From Nitrospirota bacterium (GTDB lineage: Bacteria; Nitrospirota; JACRHL01), in assembly GCA_029881725.1 (NCBI GenBank), contig JAOUMB010000014.1:1-62705 (forward strand): DNA of 62,705 bases. Reading direction: 5' to 3'. Below the pieces are notes generated by a model. The model ran no database searches and was not told the origin of the DNA. It saw only the letters and a program-made list of their open reading frames with translations. The position numbers and the translations under genes are program-made. The first letter of the stretch is position 1, and every line of letters starts with the position of its first letter. Shown here in pieces: positions 1-7,378 of this stretch.

Positions 1-1
1 C

Positions 2-1600
2 CCGCAGCGGGCAGCCATCTTTCGCGCCGGGGGTCACCAGCAACACGCACTGATCGATCTGAACCGCTACTTTGTGCTGGTGCTCAATGACGACCCGAGT
101 ATCAGCGTCATCGACCCGATGCTGGGCATGGCCGGGATCACCAAGCTGTATGCCCAGATCAACCTGTTCGCCCCTGGTGCCGACTGGGTGAAGGGCGATG
201 AGGACCGGGCCCTGTATGTGACCATGCCCACCGCCGATCAGGTGGCGTTTGTGGATGCGGTGCGTTACAAAACGAAAATCAGCGTGGACGCCGGGGACAT
301 GCCCATGCGCCTGATGTTGCACCCGGACGAGACCCGCCTGTGGGTGGGCAACGACAGCCCCAATGCAGACAAGAGCGGCGTCACCGTGCTGGACGCCAAA
401 ACCGGCCGCAAGCTGAAGTTCATCGCCACCGGCGCCGGACACCACGAAATGGCCTTCGCCGCCGCCGGGCGGTACGTGTTCGTCACCAACCGGAAGGCGG
501 GAACCGTCACCGTCATTCATACCGACACCTATCAAAAGGTGTCCGAGATCGCTACCGGCCCGATGCCCATCTCCATCGCGCACGCCGCCGATACAGGCCG
601 GGTGTATGTGGCCGACGGCCAGACCGGCGACATTGCCGCCATCGACACCGAAACCCTCACTGTAGTGTCCCGGGTACGGGACGAACCGGGACTGGGCCCC
701 ATGCAGATCACTCCTGACGGTCGCTTCGGCATGGTACTCAACACCCTGGCCGACAAGGTGGTGGTGTTCGACGCGGACAGCGGCGCCATGCGCCACCACT
801 TCGGGGTGGGCAAACGTCCGTTCCAGCTTTCCTTCACCGAAAACTTCGCCTACGTGCGCGCCATTGAAACCGAGCAGGTCACCCTAATCAATCTGGGAGA
901 ACTGGGTTCCGAAAGCACGCCCCCCACCACCATGTTCGGCGCCGGCAGCGCCGTGGGTGACTGGAGCGAGGCCATCACCCTGGCCCCCAGCATGACCCCG
1001 GCGGCGCGCGAGGCCGCTTCCCTGGTGGTCAACCGGGCCGACAACACGGTTTATTACTACATGGAGGGCATGTCCGCACCGATGGGCAACTTCCGCAACT
1101 ACGGCCACCGCCCGCGCGCCGTGCTGACCGTGGACCGCATGCTCAAGGAGCGCGAGGCCGGGCGCTACTCCGCCCCGATCACCCTGCCGGCTGGAGGAGA
1201 ATACGAACTCATCCTGCAAACCTTTGAGCCGAACCTGACCCACTGCTTCCCGTTCACCGTAATCTCCAACACCCCGGAGACGGAGGCATTGGAAGCCAGG
1301 TTCATCGAACCACCCACCGCGGTCTATCCCGGCGGCAAGGTCACCGTGCGATTTCAGATTGTCGGCTACGAGACCGGCACCGTGCACACCGGCCTGAGCG
1401 GGGCCCGCGCCATGGTCGTCCGCCTTCCCGGAAGCGGCCGTACGGTGGTGGAAGCACACGTGAACGCCGACGGGGTATTTACCGCCGACCTGCCGGTGCC
1501 GTTTGCGGGTGCCTATCAGGTGCAAGTGGCGGTGCCAGAACTAGGGATCGGTTTTGGCGACCTGATCGGCATCAGCTTCATGGCCCGCCTGGGTCCCTAA
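2..1600 (+). CDS. YVTN-type beta-propeller protein, 5' end outside the window
   Basis: The reading frame is open from the first bases of the window, so the true start lies upstream. The visible GTG at 74 is only internal. At least 532 residues are present. The first two thirds contain repeated propeller-blade motifs of the YVTN / cytochrome d1-like type (for example LYVTMPTADQVAFVD, YVFVTNRKAGTVTVI, VYVADGQTGDIAAID). The last 150 residues look like one or two beta-sandwich domains. Proteins of this build are usually periplasmic or surface exposed. The cytochrome c lipoprotein gene 43 bp downstream on the same strand suggests a shared redox role, which is inference. The signal peptide cannot be seen. 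No haem-binding CXXCH is present in the visible part, so a true cytochrome d1 nitrite reductase is not supported. Confidence 0.8.
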   Translation, partial: PQRAAIFRAGGHQQHALIDLNRYFVLVLNDDPSISVIDPMLGMAGITKLYAQINLFAPGADWVKGDEDRALYVTMPTADQVAFVDAVRYKTKISVDAGDMPMRLMLHPDETRLWVGNDSPNADKSGVTVLDAKTGRKLKFIATGAGHHEMAFAAAGRYVFVTNRKAGTVTVIHTDTYQKVSEIATGPMPISIAHAADTGRVYVADGQTGDIAAIDTETLTVVSRVRDEPGLGPMQITPDGRFGMVLNTLADKVVVFDADSGAMRHHFGVGKRPFQLSFTENFAYVRAIETEQVTLINLGELGSESTPPTTMFGAGSAVGDWSEAITLAPSMTPAAREAASLVVNRADNTVYYYMEGMSAPMGNFRNYGHRPRAVLTVDRMLKEREAGRYSAPITLPAGGEYELILQTFEPNLTHCFPFTVISNTPETEALEARFIEPPTAVYPGGKVTVRFQIVGYETGTVHTGLSGARAMVVRLPGSGRTVVEAHVNADGVFTADLPVPFAGAYQVQVAVPELGIGFGDLIGISFMARLGP

Positions 1601-1611
1601 ACATGGCTCCG

Positions 1612-1662
1612 GGACGGCAATCCGTGGCACACTGGCTGCCGCCATGCCACGGATTGCCGTCC
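1612..1662. repeat. 18-bp perfect inverted repeat enclosing a start codon
   Basis: The left arm GGACGGCAATCCGTGGCA (1612-1629) is an exact reverse complement of the right arm at 1645-1662, with a 15-nt loop. The ATG of the downstream cytochrome gene (1644-1646) sits at the loop/stem junction. In mRNA this would form a very stable hairpin over the translation start. There is no T-run, so it is not a standard terminator. Confidence 0.9.
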
Positions 1663-2021
1663 ATCTGCTGATTCTTGCCGCGACGCTTGCCAGCGCCTGC
1701 ACCCCCTCCGGCGATGGGCCATCGTCCGCACCCGAAGGCCGCGTCCTGCTTGGCGAACAGGGGTGTCTGAGTTGCCACGCCATGCAGGGGCAGGGGGGCA
1801 ACATGGGACCGGAACTGGGCTCGGAACTGGCTGCGCGGGGGGAAGAAACCCTGTTCGCCTATTTGCGCGACCCGAAAAACATCAACGTCTACCCCGGCAA
1901 CGGCCATGATGCCTTCACGGCCTTGAGTGAAGCTCAGGCACGGGAGATTGCCCGGTATCTATCCGGCCTGACCGTGTCCAGCCATTACCAGGGGCCAGCT
2001 CCTCCCCGGCCGCCGCAATAA
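1644..2021 (+). CDS. Monohaem cytochrome c lipoprotein
   Basis: A 125-residue protein. The N-terminal hydrophobic segment ends in LASAC, a plausible lipobox with the lipidated Cys at residue 19. A single haem-attachment motif CLSCH lies at residues 41-45, in the typical class I context GEQGCLSCH. It should be a small electron-transfer cytochrome anchored to a membrane in the periplasm. Class I cytochromes usually carry an axial Met just before the C-terminal helix. Here the equivalent place reads NGHDAFTALSEAQ, with His where Met is expected, so bis-His ligation is possible (inference). The gene follows the propeller gene by 43 bp, suggesting co-transcription. No Shine-Dalgarno is evident, and the start is buried in the inverted repeat at 1612-1662. 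Confidence 0.85.
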   Translation: MPRIAVHLLILAATLASACTPSGDGPSSAPEGRVLLGEQGCLSCHAMQGQGGNMGPELGSELAARGEETLFAYLRDPKNINVYPGNGHDAFTALSEAQAREIARYLSGLTVSSHYQGPAPPRPPQ

Positions 2022-2030
2022 AACGCCCCG

Positions 2031-2831
2031 CTACGGGAGGGTGACCCGCTCCGGACAGGTGTAGACGTTCATCCGGTCGCCGCGCACAAAACCGACCAGG
2101 GTCAGGTCCAGGGTTTGGGCCAGTTGCACGGAAAAGGTGGTGGGGGCATTGCGCGAAATGATCAGCGGAACCCGCTGCCGGGCACATTTGAGGGCGATCT
2201 CGCTGGAAATCCGCCCGCTGGACAACATGATTTTTCCCGCCGGGTCGATCCCCTCCAGCAGGCAGCGCCCGAACACCTTGTCCACCGCATTATGCCGGCC
2301 CAGATCCTCGCAGAATACCTCGAGCCCGTCCCCATCCCACAGCATGGCGGAGTGCACCCCGCCGGTGTCCCGATAGGTTTCGGAGCGGTGAATGAAGTCA
2401 CGAATCCTGGCAGAAATGCGCCCGGCGGACAGGGTGGGACCGGCGGGCAACGATTCCATTTCGGCCACGTCGCGGATGAAGGTATAGGTCTGACCCTTGC
2501 CGCAGCCGGAGGTAATCGTGCCCTTGCGCTCCCCGATAAACGGCGAAAGATCCACCCGCTCCGACACGGTGAGCCGCACGATGCCCCGCCCCGCCTCATA
2601 GCGGGCGGAAAGCAGGTCATCCGGATGTTTTAACACCCCCTCCCCGAGCAGAAACCCCACCGCCATCGCCTTGATGTGGGTGGGGCTGCATAGCAGGGTG
2701 GCCACCTCGATGCGATTCACAAACAGGGTGATCACGGTCTCCACCGCCACCGGGTCGTCCACGCGGGCGGCGTTTCCGGCCTGGATGCGCACAATCGGGT
2801 AGCTGCGGATGGGGGGCTGACCGGTATCCAT
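2031..2831 (-). CDS. fdhD: FdhD, formate dehydrogenase accessory sulfurtransferase
   Basis: FdhD moves sulfur from the cysteine desulfurase IscS to the molybdenum cofactor of formate dehydrogenase, making the enzyme active. The 266-residue product matches the family in length and in blocks such as TLFVNRIEVATLLCSP, AMAVGFLLGEGVL and CEDLGRHNAVDKVFG. I chose the ATG at 2831; an in-frame TTG at 2870 would add 13 residues. The sulfur-carrying CXXC of E. coli FdhD is replaced by TSGCGKGQ, so only one of the two cysteines is present. It converges with the cytochrome gene, with 9 bp between the two stops. The NuoF/FdsB-like gene 2 kb away fits a formate dehydrogenase context, but no catalytic subunit is in the window. 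Confidence 0.9.
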   Translation of the reverse strand: MDTGQPPIRSYPIVRIQAGNAARVDDPVAVETVITLFVNRIEVATLLCSPTHIKAMAVGFLLGEGVLKHPDDLLSARYEAGRGIVRLTVSERVDLSPFIGERKGTITSGCGKGQTYTFIRDVAEMESLPAGPTLSAGRISARIRDFIHRSETYRDTGGVHSAMLWDGDGLEVFCEDLGRHNAVDKVFGRCLLEGIDPAGKIMLSSGRISSEIALKCARQRVPLIISRNAPTTFSVQLAQTLDLTLVGFVRGDRMNVYTCPERVTLP

Positions 2832-2934
2832 TGCCACCGCATGGTAAAGGCCGAAAGACGCCCCACACAAGAGTTGTTGCGCACCCGTTCACAACTCCAT
2901 GTATGATATGATCGAAATTGGTCAGGGATTAATC

Positions 2935-4893
2935 ATGGCGACGCATTCCATCCGCACCCCCGTGTTGCTCGCGGCAGCTCTGTCTGTCGTTGCGGGGTTC
3001 TGCGCCGGATTGATTCCGGTGGCAATCGCCTGGCGCCGAAACGGCCTGCCGGGGGTGATGGATTATGGGGACCCGGCCAATGTGCCGGTATACGTCGGAC
3101 TGGGGGGGCTGGCCCTGGTGACCCTGTTTGCCGCCCACGTAGCCGTCAACACGATGGTGGCACGGGTCCGCTCCCTGCGCTCCGCAGTGCGCCGGGCCAC
3201 CGAGGGGCGTCCGAGCCACCCGATTTCCACCCAGGGAAATGACGAACTGGCCGACATTGCCCGGGCGGTCAACCGGGTTACTGAAAAGGCCACCCAGATT
3301 GAACAACAGGGGCGCCGGGCCAGCCTGCGACTGGCCGCCCTGCTGGAGCAGGCGCCGGACCCGCTGCTGCTGCTCGACAGGGACGGCCGTGTGGCCGATG
3401 CCAATGTGCGCGCCCGCGCGTTGCTGGGCCGGGAACGGCCGGAGCTTGCGGCGCTGGAACTGGTCGAACTGATACCCGCCGAAACCGCCCCACGAGAGGC
3501 GTTCTTCCACGCCTTTACCGACTGTGTGACCGCCGGGGCCACGCGCCTGTTCGACACCCAACTGCTGGCCGCCGACGGCAAACCGGTGGCGGTGGAGATT
3601 CATCTGGCGCCCATATGGGGCCTGCGCGGCATCGCGGCACAGGCGGTGGTGCGCAACGTGGCGTCACGCCGGGCGGCGGAAATGGAGCGCATCGAAACGG
3701 CCAAAATGGAGGGAATCGGCACGCTGGCCGCCGGGGTCGCCCACGACTTCAATAACGTGCTGGGCGGTATTCTGGGGTACGCCTCCATGATCAAAAGCAG
3801 CGTGTTTCCGGGGGACCCGGTGTACCGCTACACAGACATCATCGAGCGCTCCGCCGAACGCGCCTCGGAGATGACCGAGCGGCTGCTGGGATATGCCCGC
3901 CGTGCCCGCACCCAGGTCACCCGCGTGTGGCTGGGAGAACTGGTGGACGAGGTGCTGTCGCTGCTGGTGCAGGACCTCGACCGGCACCGGATTCACCTGT
4001 TTCGCGACCTCCCCGAGGGACTGCCGCCGTTGGCGGCGGATGCCGGGCAGTTACATCAGGTGCTTCTCAACCTGTTCATCAACGCCCGGGACGCCATGAG
4101 CGACGGGGGAGAGCTGACCATTCGGGCACGGAGGATGGACTTCGTCTCCGACAGCGCCGGACTGCCCCGTGGCAAGGCGCCAGGGTGCTACGTGCAACTG
4201 AACGTGGCGGATACCGGACAGGGCATGCCCCGGGAAGTGCGGGAGAGGGTGTTCGAACCGTATTTCAGCACCAAGCGCGAAGGCGGTGGCACCGGGTTGG
4301 GGCTGGCCATGGTGTGGGGCATCGTCACCGGCCACGGTGGATGGATCGACGTACAGTCCGAGCCGGGCAAGGGCAGCGTGTTCCAGGTGTACCTGCCCGC
4401 CATGCAATCCCCTCCCGCGGTCACCGACGCTCCGCTGGATGTTGCCGTTACCCCACTGGTGCTGGCGGGCACGCCGGACCCATCCCCACAAACGGCCCCG
4501 GATACGATTCTGGTGGTGGACGACGAAACCATTCTGCTGGAGATGGCGCGGGAAATCCTTGAGAACGCGGGATACAAGGTCCTGCTCGCCCACGATGGCG
4601 TGGATGCAGTGGAAACCTACCGGGCGCATGGGGACGCCATCGCTCTGGTGATCCTTGATATCGTAATGCCGCGCATGGGTGGCAAGGAGGCATTCCGGCA
4701 GATTCGAAAAATGAACCCGAATGCACGGGTGGTGGTGTGCTCCACCTTCTCCCGACACGGCCAGGCCCACGACCTGCTGGAGGCGGGCGCCAACGAGTTC
4801 ATCCAGAAACCGTACCGGGCGGACGCCATGCTCAAGGTGATCCGTCAGGTCCTGGACCGGATTCCCCACCCGGCCGCCGCCAAAAAGGCCTGA
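2935..4893 (+). CDS. Membrane hybrid histidine kinase (HAMP-PAS-HisKA-HATPase-REC)
   Basis: A 652-residue sensor kinase. Two N-terminal membrane helices (about residues 8-30 and 48-70) enclose only a short periplasmic loop. A HAMP-like linker follows, then a PAS domain. The dimerisation/phosphoacceptor helix carries GVAHDFNN with His270. The ATPase domain shows the N box (LLNLFINARDAM), VADTGQGM and TGLGLAMVWGIV. A C-terminal receiver domain begins ILVVDDE and has phospho-acceptor Asp575 in LVILDIVMP. The H-box type is close to NtrB-like kinases. I prefer the ATG at 2935 because AGGGA precedes it and the product then starts just before the first helix; ATGs at 2899 and 2908 are alternatives. 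The signal and the downstream output are unknown. Confidence 0.92.
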   Translation: MATHSIRTPVLLAAALSVVAGFCAGLIPVAIAWRRNGLPGVMDYGDPANVPVYVGLGGLALVTLFAAHVAVNTMVARVRSLRSAVRRATEGRPSHPISTQGNDELADIARAVNRVTEKATQIEQQGRRASLRLAALLEQAPDPLLLLDRDGRVADANVRARALLGRERPELAALELVELIPAETAPREAFFHAFTDCVTAGATRLFDTQLLAADGKPVAVEIHLAPIWGLRGIAAQAVVRNVASRRAAEMERIETAKMEGIGTLAAGVAHDFNNVLGGILGYASMIKSSVFPGDPVYRYTDIIERSAERASEMTERLLGYARRARTQVTRVWLGELVDEVLSLLVQDLDRHRIHLFRDLPEGLPPLAADAGQLHQVLLNLFINARDAMSDGGELTIRARRMDFVSDSAGLPRGKAPGCYVQLNVADTGQGMPREVRERVFEPYFSTKREGGGTGLGLAMVWGIVTGHGGWIDVQSEPGKGSVFQVYLPAMQSPPAVTDAPLDVAVTPLVLAGTPDPSPQTAPDTILVVDDETILLEMAREILENAGYKVLLAHDGVDAVETYRAHGDAIALVILDIVMPRMGGKEAFRQIRKMNPNARVVVCSTFSRHGQAHDLLEAGANEFIQKPYRADAMLKVIRQVLDRIPHPAAAKKA

Positions 4894-4936
4894 GCGGCGC
4901 CCAAAAAACCCGCGGCAACGTCTTCATTGATTTATC

Positions 4937-4971
4937 ATCAAGGAAGGGTCGTTGAAGGGCCCCTCCTTGAT
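4937..4971 (+). promoter_or_regulatory. Leader hairpin in front of the NuoF-like gene
   Basis: ATCAAGGAAGGG (4937-4948) pairs with CCCTCCTTGAT (4961-4971) with one bulged A. The stem ends 12 nt before the ATG at 4984. There is no T-run, so it is not a convincing terminator. The left arm resembles a Shine-Dalgarno and the right arm resembles the 3' end of 16S rRNA, so an effect on translation is possible. Function is inferred only. Confidence 0.45.
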
Positions 4972-4983
4972 AAAGGGCGCGCC

Positions 4984-6465
4984 ATGCACACCGCGACCAG
5001 CCCCGCCGAACCCCTGCTCACCCGGCTCCACCGCCTGCGCCGTGACCCGGGTGGATTGTCCCCGGAAGCGCTTGGCCGAATGGCCAGGGAATGCCACCTC
5101 ACCGACGCGGAACTGACCGATTTCGTCTCTTTCTTCCCGGCCCTCACCCGCCCGGCGGATACCCGCCGGGTATGCACCGGCCCCGCCTGCCGTCTGGCCG
5201 GCGCGCAGACGGATGGAGACGCCAGCTTCTGCCTGGGTTATTGCGAACAGGCCCCGTTCACCCTCCATGGGGAACCCCCGGTGGCGGTGGAGATGGACGA
5301 GCCGCTCGACTGGCTGGCCCGTTTCGACCAAGCGGATGCGGTGGCCGGACTGCTGGATGAGATTGATGCCAGCGGGCTGACCGGCATGGGGGGGGCGGCG
5401 TTCCCCACCGGGAAAAAACTGGCCGCCGTGCGCGACCGGCCGGAGCTCCAAAAATATGTCATCGCCAATGGCGACGAGGGGGAACCGGCCACTTTCAAGG
5501 ACCGCTGGCTGCTGGAACGCCATCCCGACACGGTGCTGGCCGGCGTGCTTCTGGCCTGCCGCATTACCGGTGCCTCCCGCGCAATCCTGTATTTGCGGCA
5601 TGAATACCCCGGCGCAAGGCGACGCATGGCACGCGCCATCCAGAAAGCCACCGTTGCCGGGTGGATTCACACGGAAACACCGGACCCGCACCACCCGGCC
5701 GTCACCGTCGTGGAGGCCGGGGGACCATACATCTGCGGAGAGGAAACGGCGCTGATTGCCTCACTGGAAGGCCGCCGGGGTCATCCGGCACCGGGGCCGC
5801 CCTACCCGGCCCAGTCCGGCCTGAACAAAAAGCCGACGTTGGTGCAGAATGTGGAAACCCTTTTTTACATTGCCCGGATCGCGGAACGGGGCGGTTCCGC
5901 ATGGGGTGACGGCAAGCGGCATATTTCCATAAGCGGCCCGGTGGCGCGCCCCGGCGTGGTGGAACTGCCGCGCGGAATCACCGCACGGCAGGTGCTCGCA
6001 GCCGCCGGGGGGATCACCGGCGGGCGCGCGGTAGCGGCATTTATTCCCGGTGGCGGAGCCTCCGGGCTGTTGCCTCCGGCGGCACTGGACGTTCCACTCA
6101 CGAATGCCGATCTGGCCGAATGGGGCACCGGCGCCGGTACCGGGGGCGTCGTGTTTCTGCCCGAAGGGGCGTGCGTGGTGGACATGGCGGCTCATCTGGC
6201 CACCTTTTACGCCCGGGAGGCGTGCGGTCAGTGCGATCCGTGTCGACGGGGCACGGCGTTTCAGGCGGCTCAATTAACCGCCCTCACCCGTGGTGCCCCC
6301 CTGGATGTGAACGCCCTGTCCGCAACCGCCGGCGCCATGCGCCTGCTGTCCATTTGCGGGCTGGGCCGGTGGGCGCCTGTGGTGGTAGAGACCCTTTTGC
6401 GCCACTTTCCAGACGCGGTGGCCAGTCACGCCGCCGGTACCTGCCCCGCGGGAGTTTGCCACTGA
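4984..6465 (+). CDS. NuoF/FdsB-type NADH-binding flavin/Fe-S subunit
   Basis: A 493-residue protein combining a short thioredoxin-like [2Fe-2S] domain (CTGPACRLAG and CLGYCEQAP in the first 100 residues) with a 51-kDa NuoF-type domain. The latter has the FMN/NADH-binding glycine-rich stretch (GLTGMGGAAFPTGKKL), GPYICGEETALIASLEG, and a C-terminal [4Fe-4S] motif CGQCDPCRRG ... SICGLG. This architecture is typical of the beta subunit of soluble NAD-dependent formate dehydrogenase (FdsB) or of hydrogenase HoxF, in which NAD is reduced with electrons from the partner subunit. With fdhD close by, FdsB is the better guess. The catalytic subunit is not adjacent: the next gene is an opposite-strand PilZ. 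The ATG at 4984 was chosen over a TTG at 4927 that falls before the hairpin. Confidence 0.85.
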   Translation: MHTATSPAEPLLTRLHRLRRDPGGLSPEALGRMARECHLTDAELTDFVSFFPALTRPADTRRVCTGPACRLAGAQTDGDASFCLGYCEQAPFTLHGEPPVAVEMDEPLDWLARFDQADAVAGLLDEIDASGLTGMGGAAFPTGKKLAAVRDRPELQKYVIANGDEGEPATFKDRWLLERHPDTVLAGVLLACRITGASRAILYLRHEYPGARRRMARAIQKATVAGWIHTETPDPHHPAVTVVEAGGPYICGEETALIASLEGRRGHPAPGPPYPAQSGLNKKPTLVQNVETLFYIARIAERGGSAWGDGKRHISISGPVARPGVVELPRGITARQVLAAAGGITGGRAVAAFIPGGGASGLLPPAALDVPLTNADLAEWGTGAGTGGVVFLPEGACVVDMAAHLATFYAREACGQCDPCRRGTAFQAAQLTALTRGAPLDVNALSATAGAMRLLSICGLGRWAPVVVETLLRHFPDAVASHAAGTCPAGVCH

Positions 6466-6553
6466 ATGCCCCCACCATCCCTGGCGTGGGGCTGATTGTT
6501 GCCGCTGTGGCGGTGATTTACCTGTGTTCCAAAACAACTGCCGGATGACCCGG

Positions 6554-7009
6554 CTACGGGTGCATGTCGTCCCCGTGCGTGCTATCGACCATGGCCGCGA
6601 CGGAATACACCATCACATTGCGCAACCGTTGAAAATCGGCCTGCGAGAGGCCGGTAAACCGGATCCCCATGCCAACGTCGTTGTGATAGGCCACTGCGCC
6701 CTCCACCTGAAACGGCTGGGCTCCCAACCCACGCTCCAGCTCCATTTCCAAGGTAACGTGGGTGTTGGCATCCAGCGGGCGCTCGCAGGACATGAACATG
6801 CCACCCATGCCCAGCATGGTGGAATCCCCCCAGATTTCCTTGGCGCCCCAGCGCACGCACACCGGCACCCGTAGCGCATACCGCTTAAACTGACGGCTCC
6901 CCGAGCGGTCCGGAGCGACCGCTGGGCGTTGACCCTTGCGCCGGACGGGAAATTCCCCCTTCTTGCATTTATCGCTGTTGGCACCAAACAGTGCATCCAT
7001 AATGCCCAT
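6554..7009 (-). CDS. PilZ-domain protein, likely c-di-GMP receptor
   Basis: A 151-residue single-domain protein. After a basic N-terminus it shows the PilZ RxxxR motif (RYALR in FKRYALRVPV) and a second motif DSTMLGMGG, where the usual [DN]xSxxG has Thr for Ser. The rest alternates beta strands as in PilZ folds (VTLEMELE, FQVEGAVAYHN, GMGIRFTGL). PilZ domains bind cyclic di-GMP and act on motility, secretion or polysaccharide machinery. The divergent neighbour encodes an HD-GYP phosphodiesterase, so receptor and degrading enzyme share an upstream region. The target is not identifiable. Confidence 0.88.
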   Translation of the reverse strand: MGIMDALFGANSDKCKKGEFPVRRKGQRPAVAPDRSGSRQFKRYALRVPVCVRWGAKEIWGDSTMLGMGGMFMSCERPLDANTHVTLEMELERGLGAQPFQVEGAVAYHNDVGMGIRFTGLSQADFQRLRNVMVYSVAAMVDSTHGDDMHP

Positions 7010-7378
7010 GGCCCGAACTCCCTTTCATGTCCGCTCGCCCTCCGCAAACCGGGGGCGGCTATACCACCATTAATCCACCTCAATAATTGTGCACGTACTG
7101 TGCCATTTAGGCCAAGCATCCCCACCTACCACTTTTTTCTTTATATTTCAATTTCATAGCATCATTCAATCGACGAGACGAATCCGATTTTTTGTACTGC
7201 ATTCGTGCAATAACGTGCAGGTGCACCAAATCGGCCAGGCACTTTTTTCGCACTTCCCCAAACGGGTACCACTGTCTTCGGTGCGCCCGGAAAGCACTGC
7301 TGCAACTTGGGGTTGCGCCGATACCCGCTTGCGGCCAGAATGGTTAGGTATCGACACTTTCCATGGAGCCAGCCATCC
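7010..7378. other. AT-rich intergenic region between divergent c-di-GMP genes
   Basis: This 369-bp stretch has no convincing gene. It is much richer in A and T than its surroundings, especially 7060-7260, with several TGCAC-type repeats (around 7088, 7205 and 7215-7225) that could be regulator sites. It must contain the promoters of the PilZ gene (minus) and the HD-GYP gene (plus). A sigma-54-like element is listed separately. Confidence 0.7.
7237..7252 (+). promoter_or_regulatory. Possible sigma-54 promoter for the HD-GYP gene
   Basis: AGGCACTTTTTTCGCA keeps the -24 GG and -12 GC at the correct spacing compared with TGGCACGNNNNTTGCA, with three mismatches. It lies 126 bp before the start at 7379. 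It is weaker than the other two sigma-54 candidates in the window. Confidence 0.35.

Noticed and set aside
1625-1640. TGGCACACTGGCTGCC, resembling a sigma-54 promoter
   Set aside because: The predicted transcription start would fall after the ATG at 1644, and the match is part of the 18-bp inverted repeat.
7265-7378. Possible c-di-GMP (GEMM) riboswitch before the HD-GYP gene
   Set aside because: The conserved GEMM core sequences are absent.
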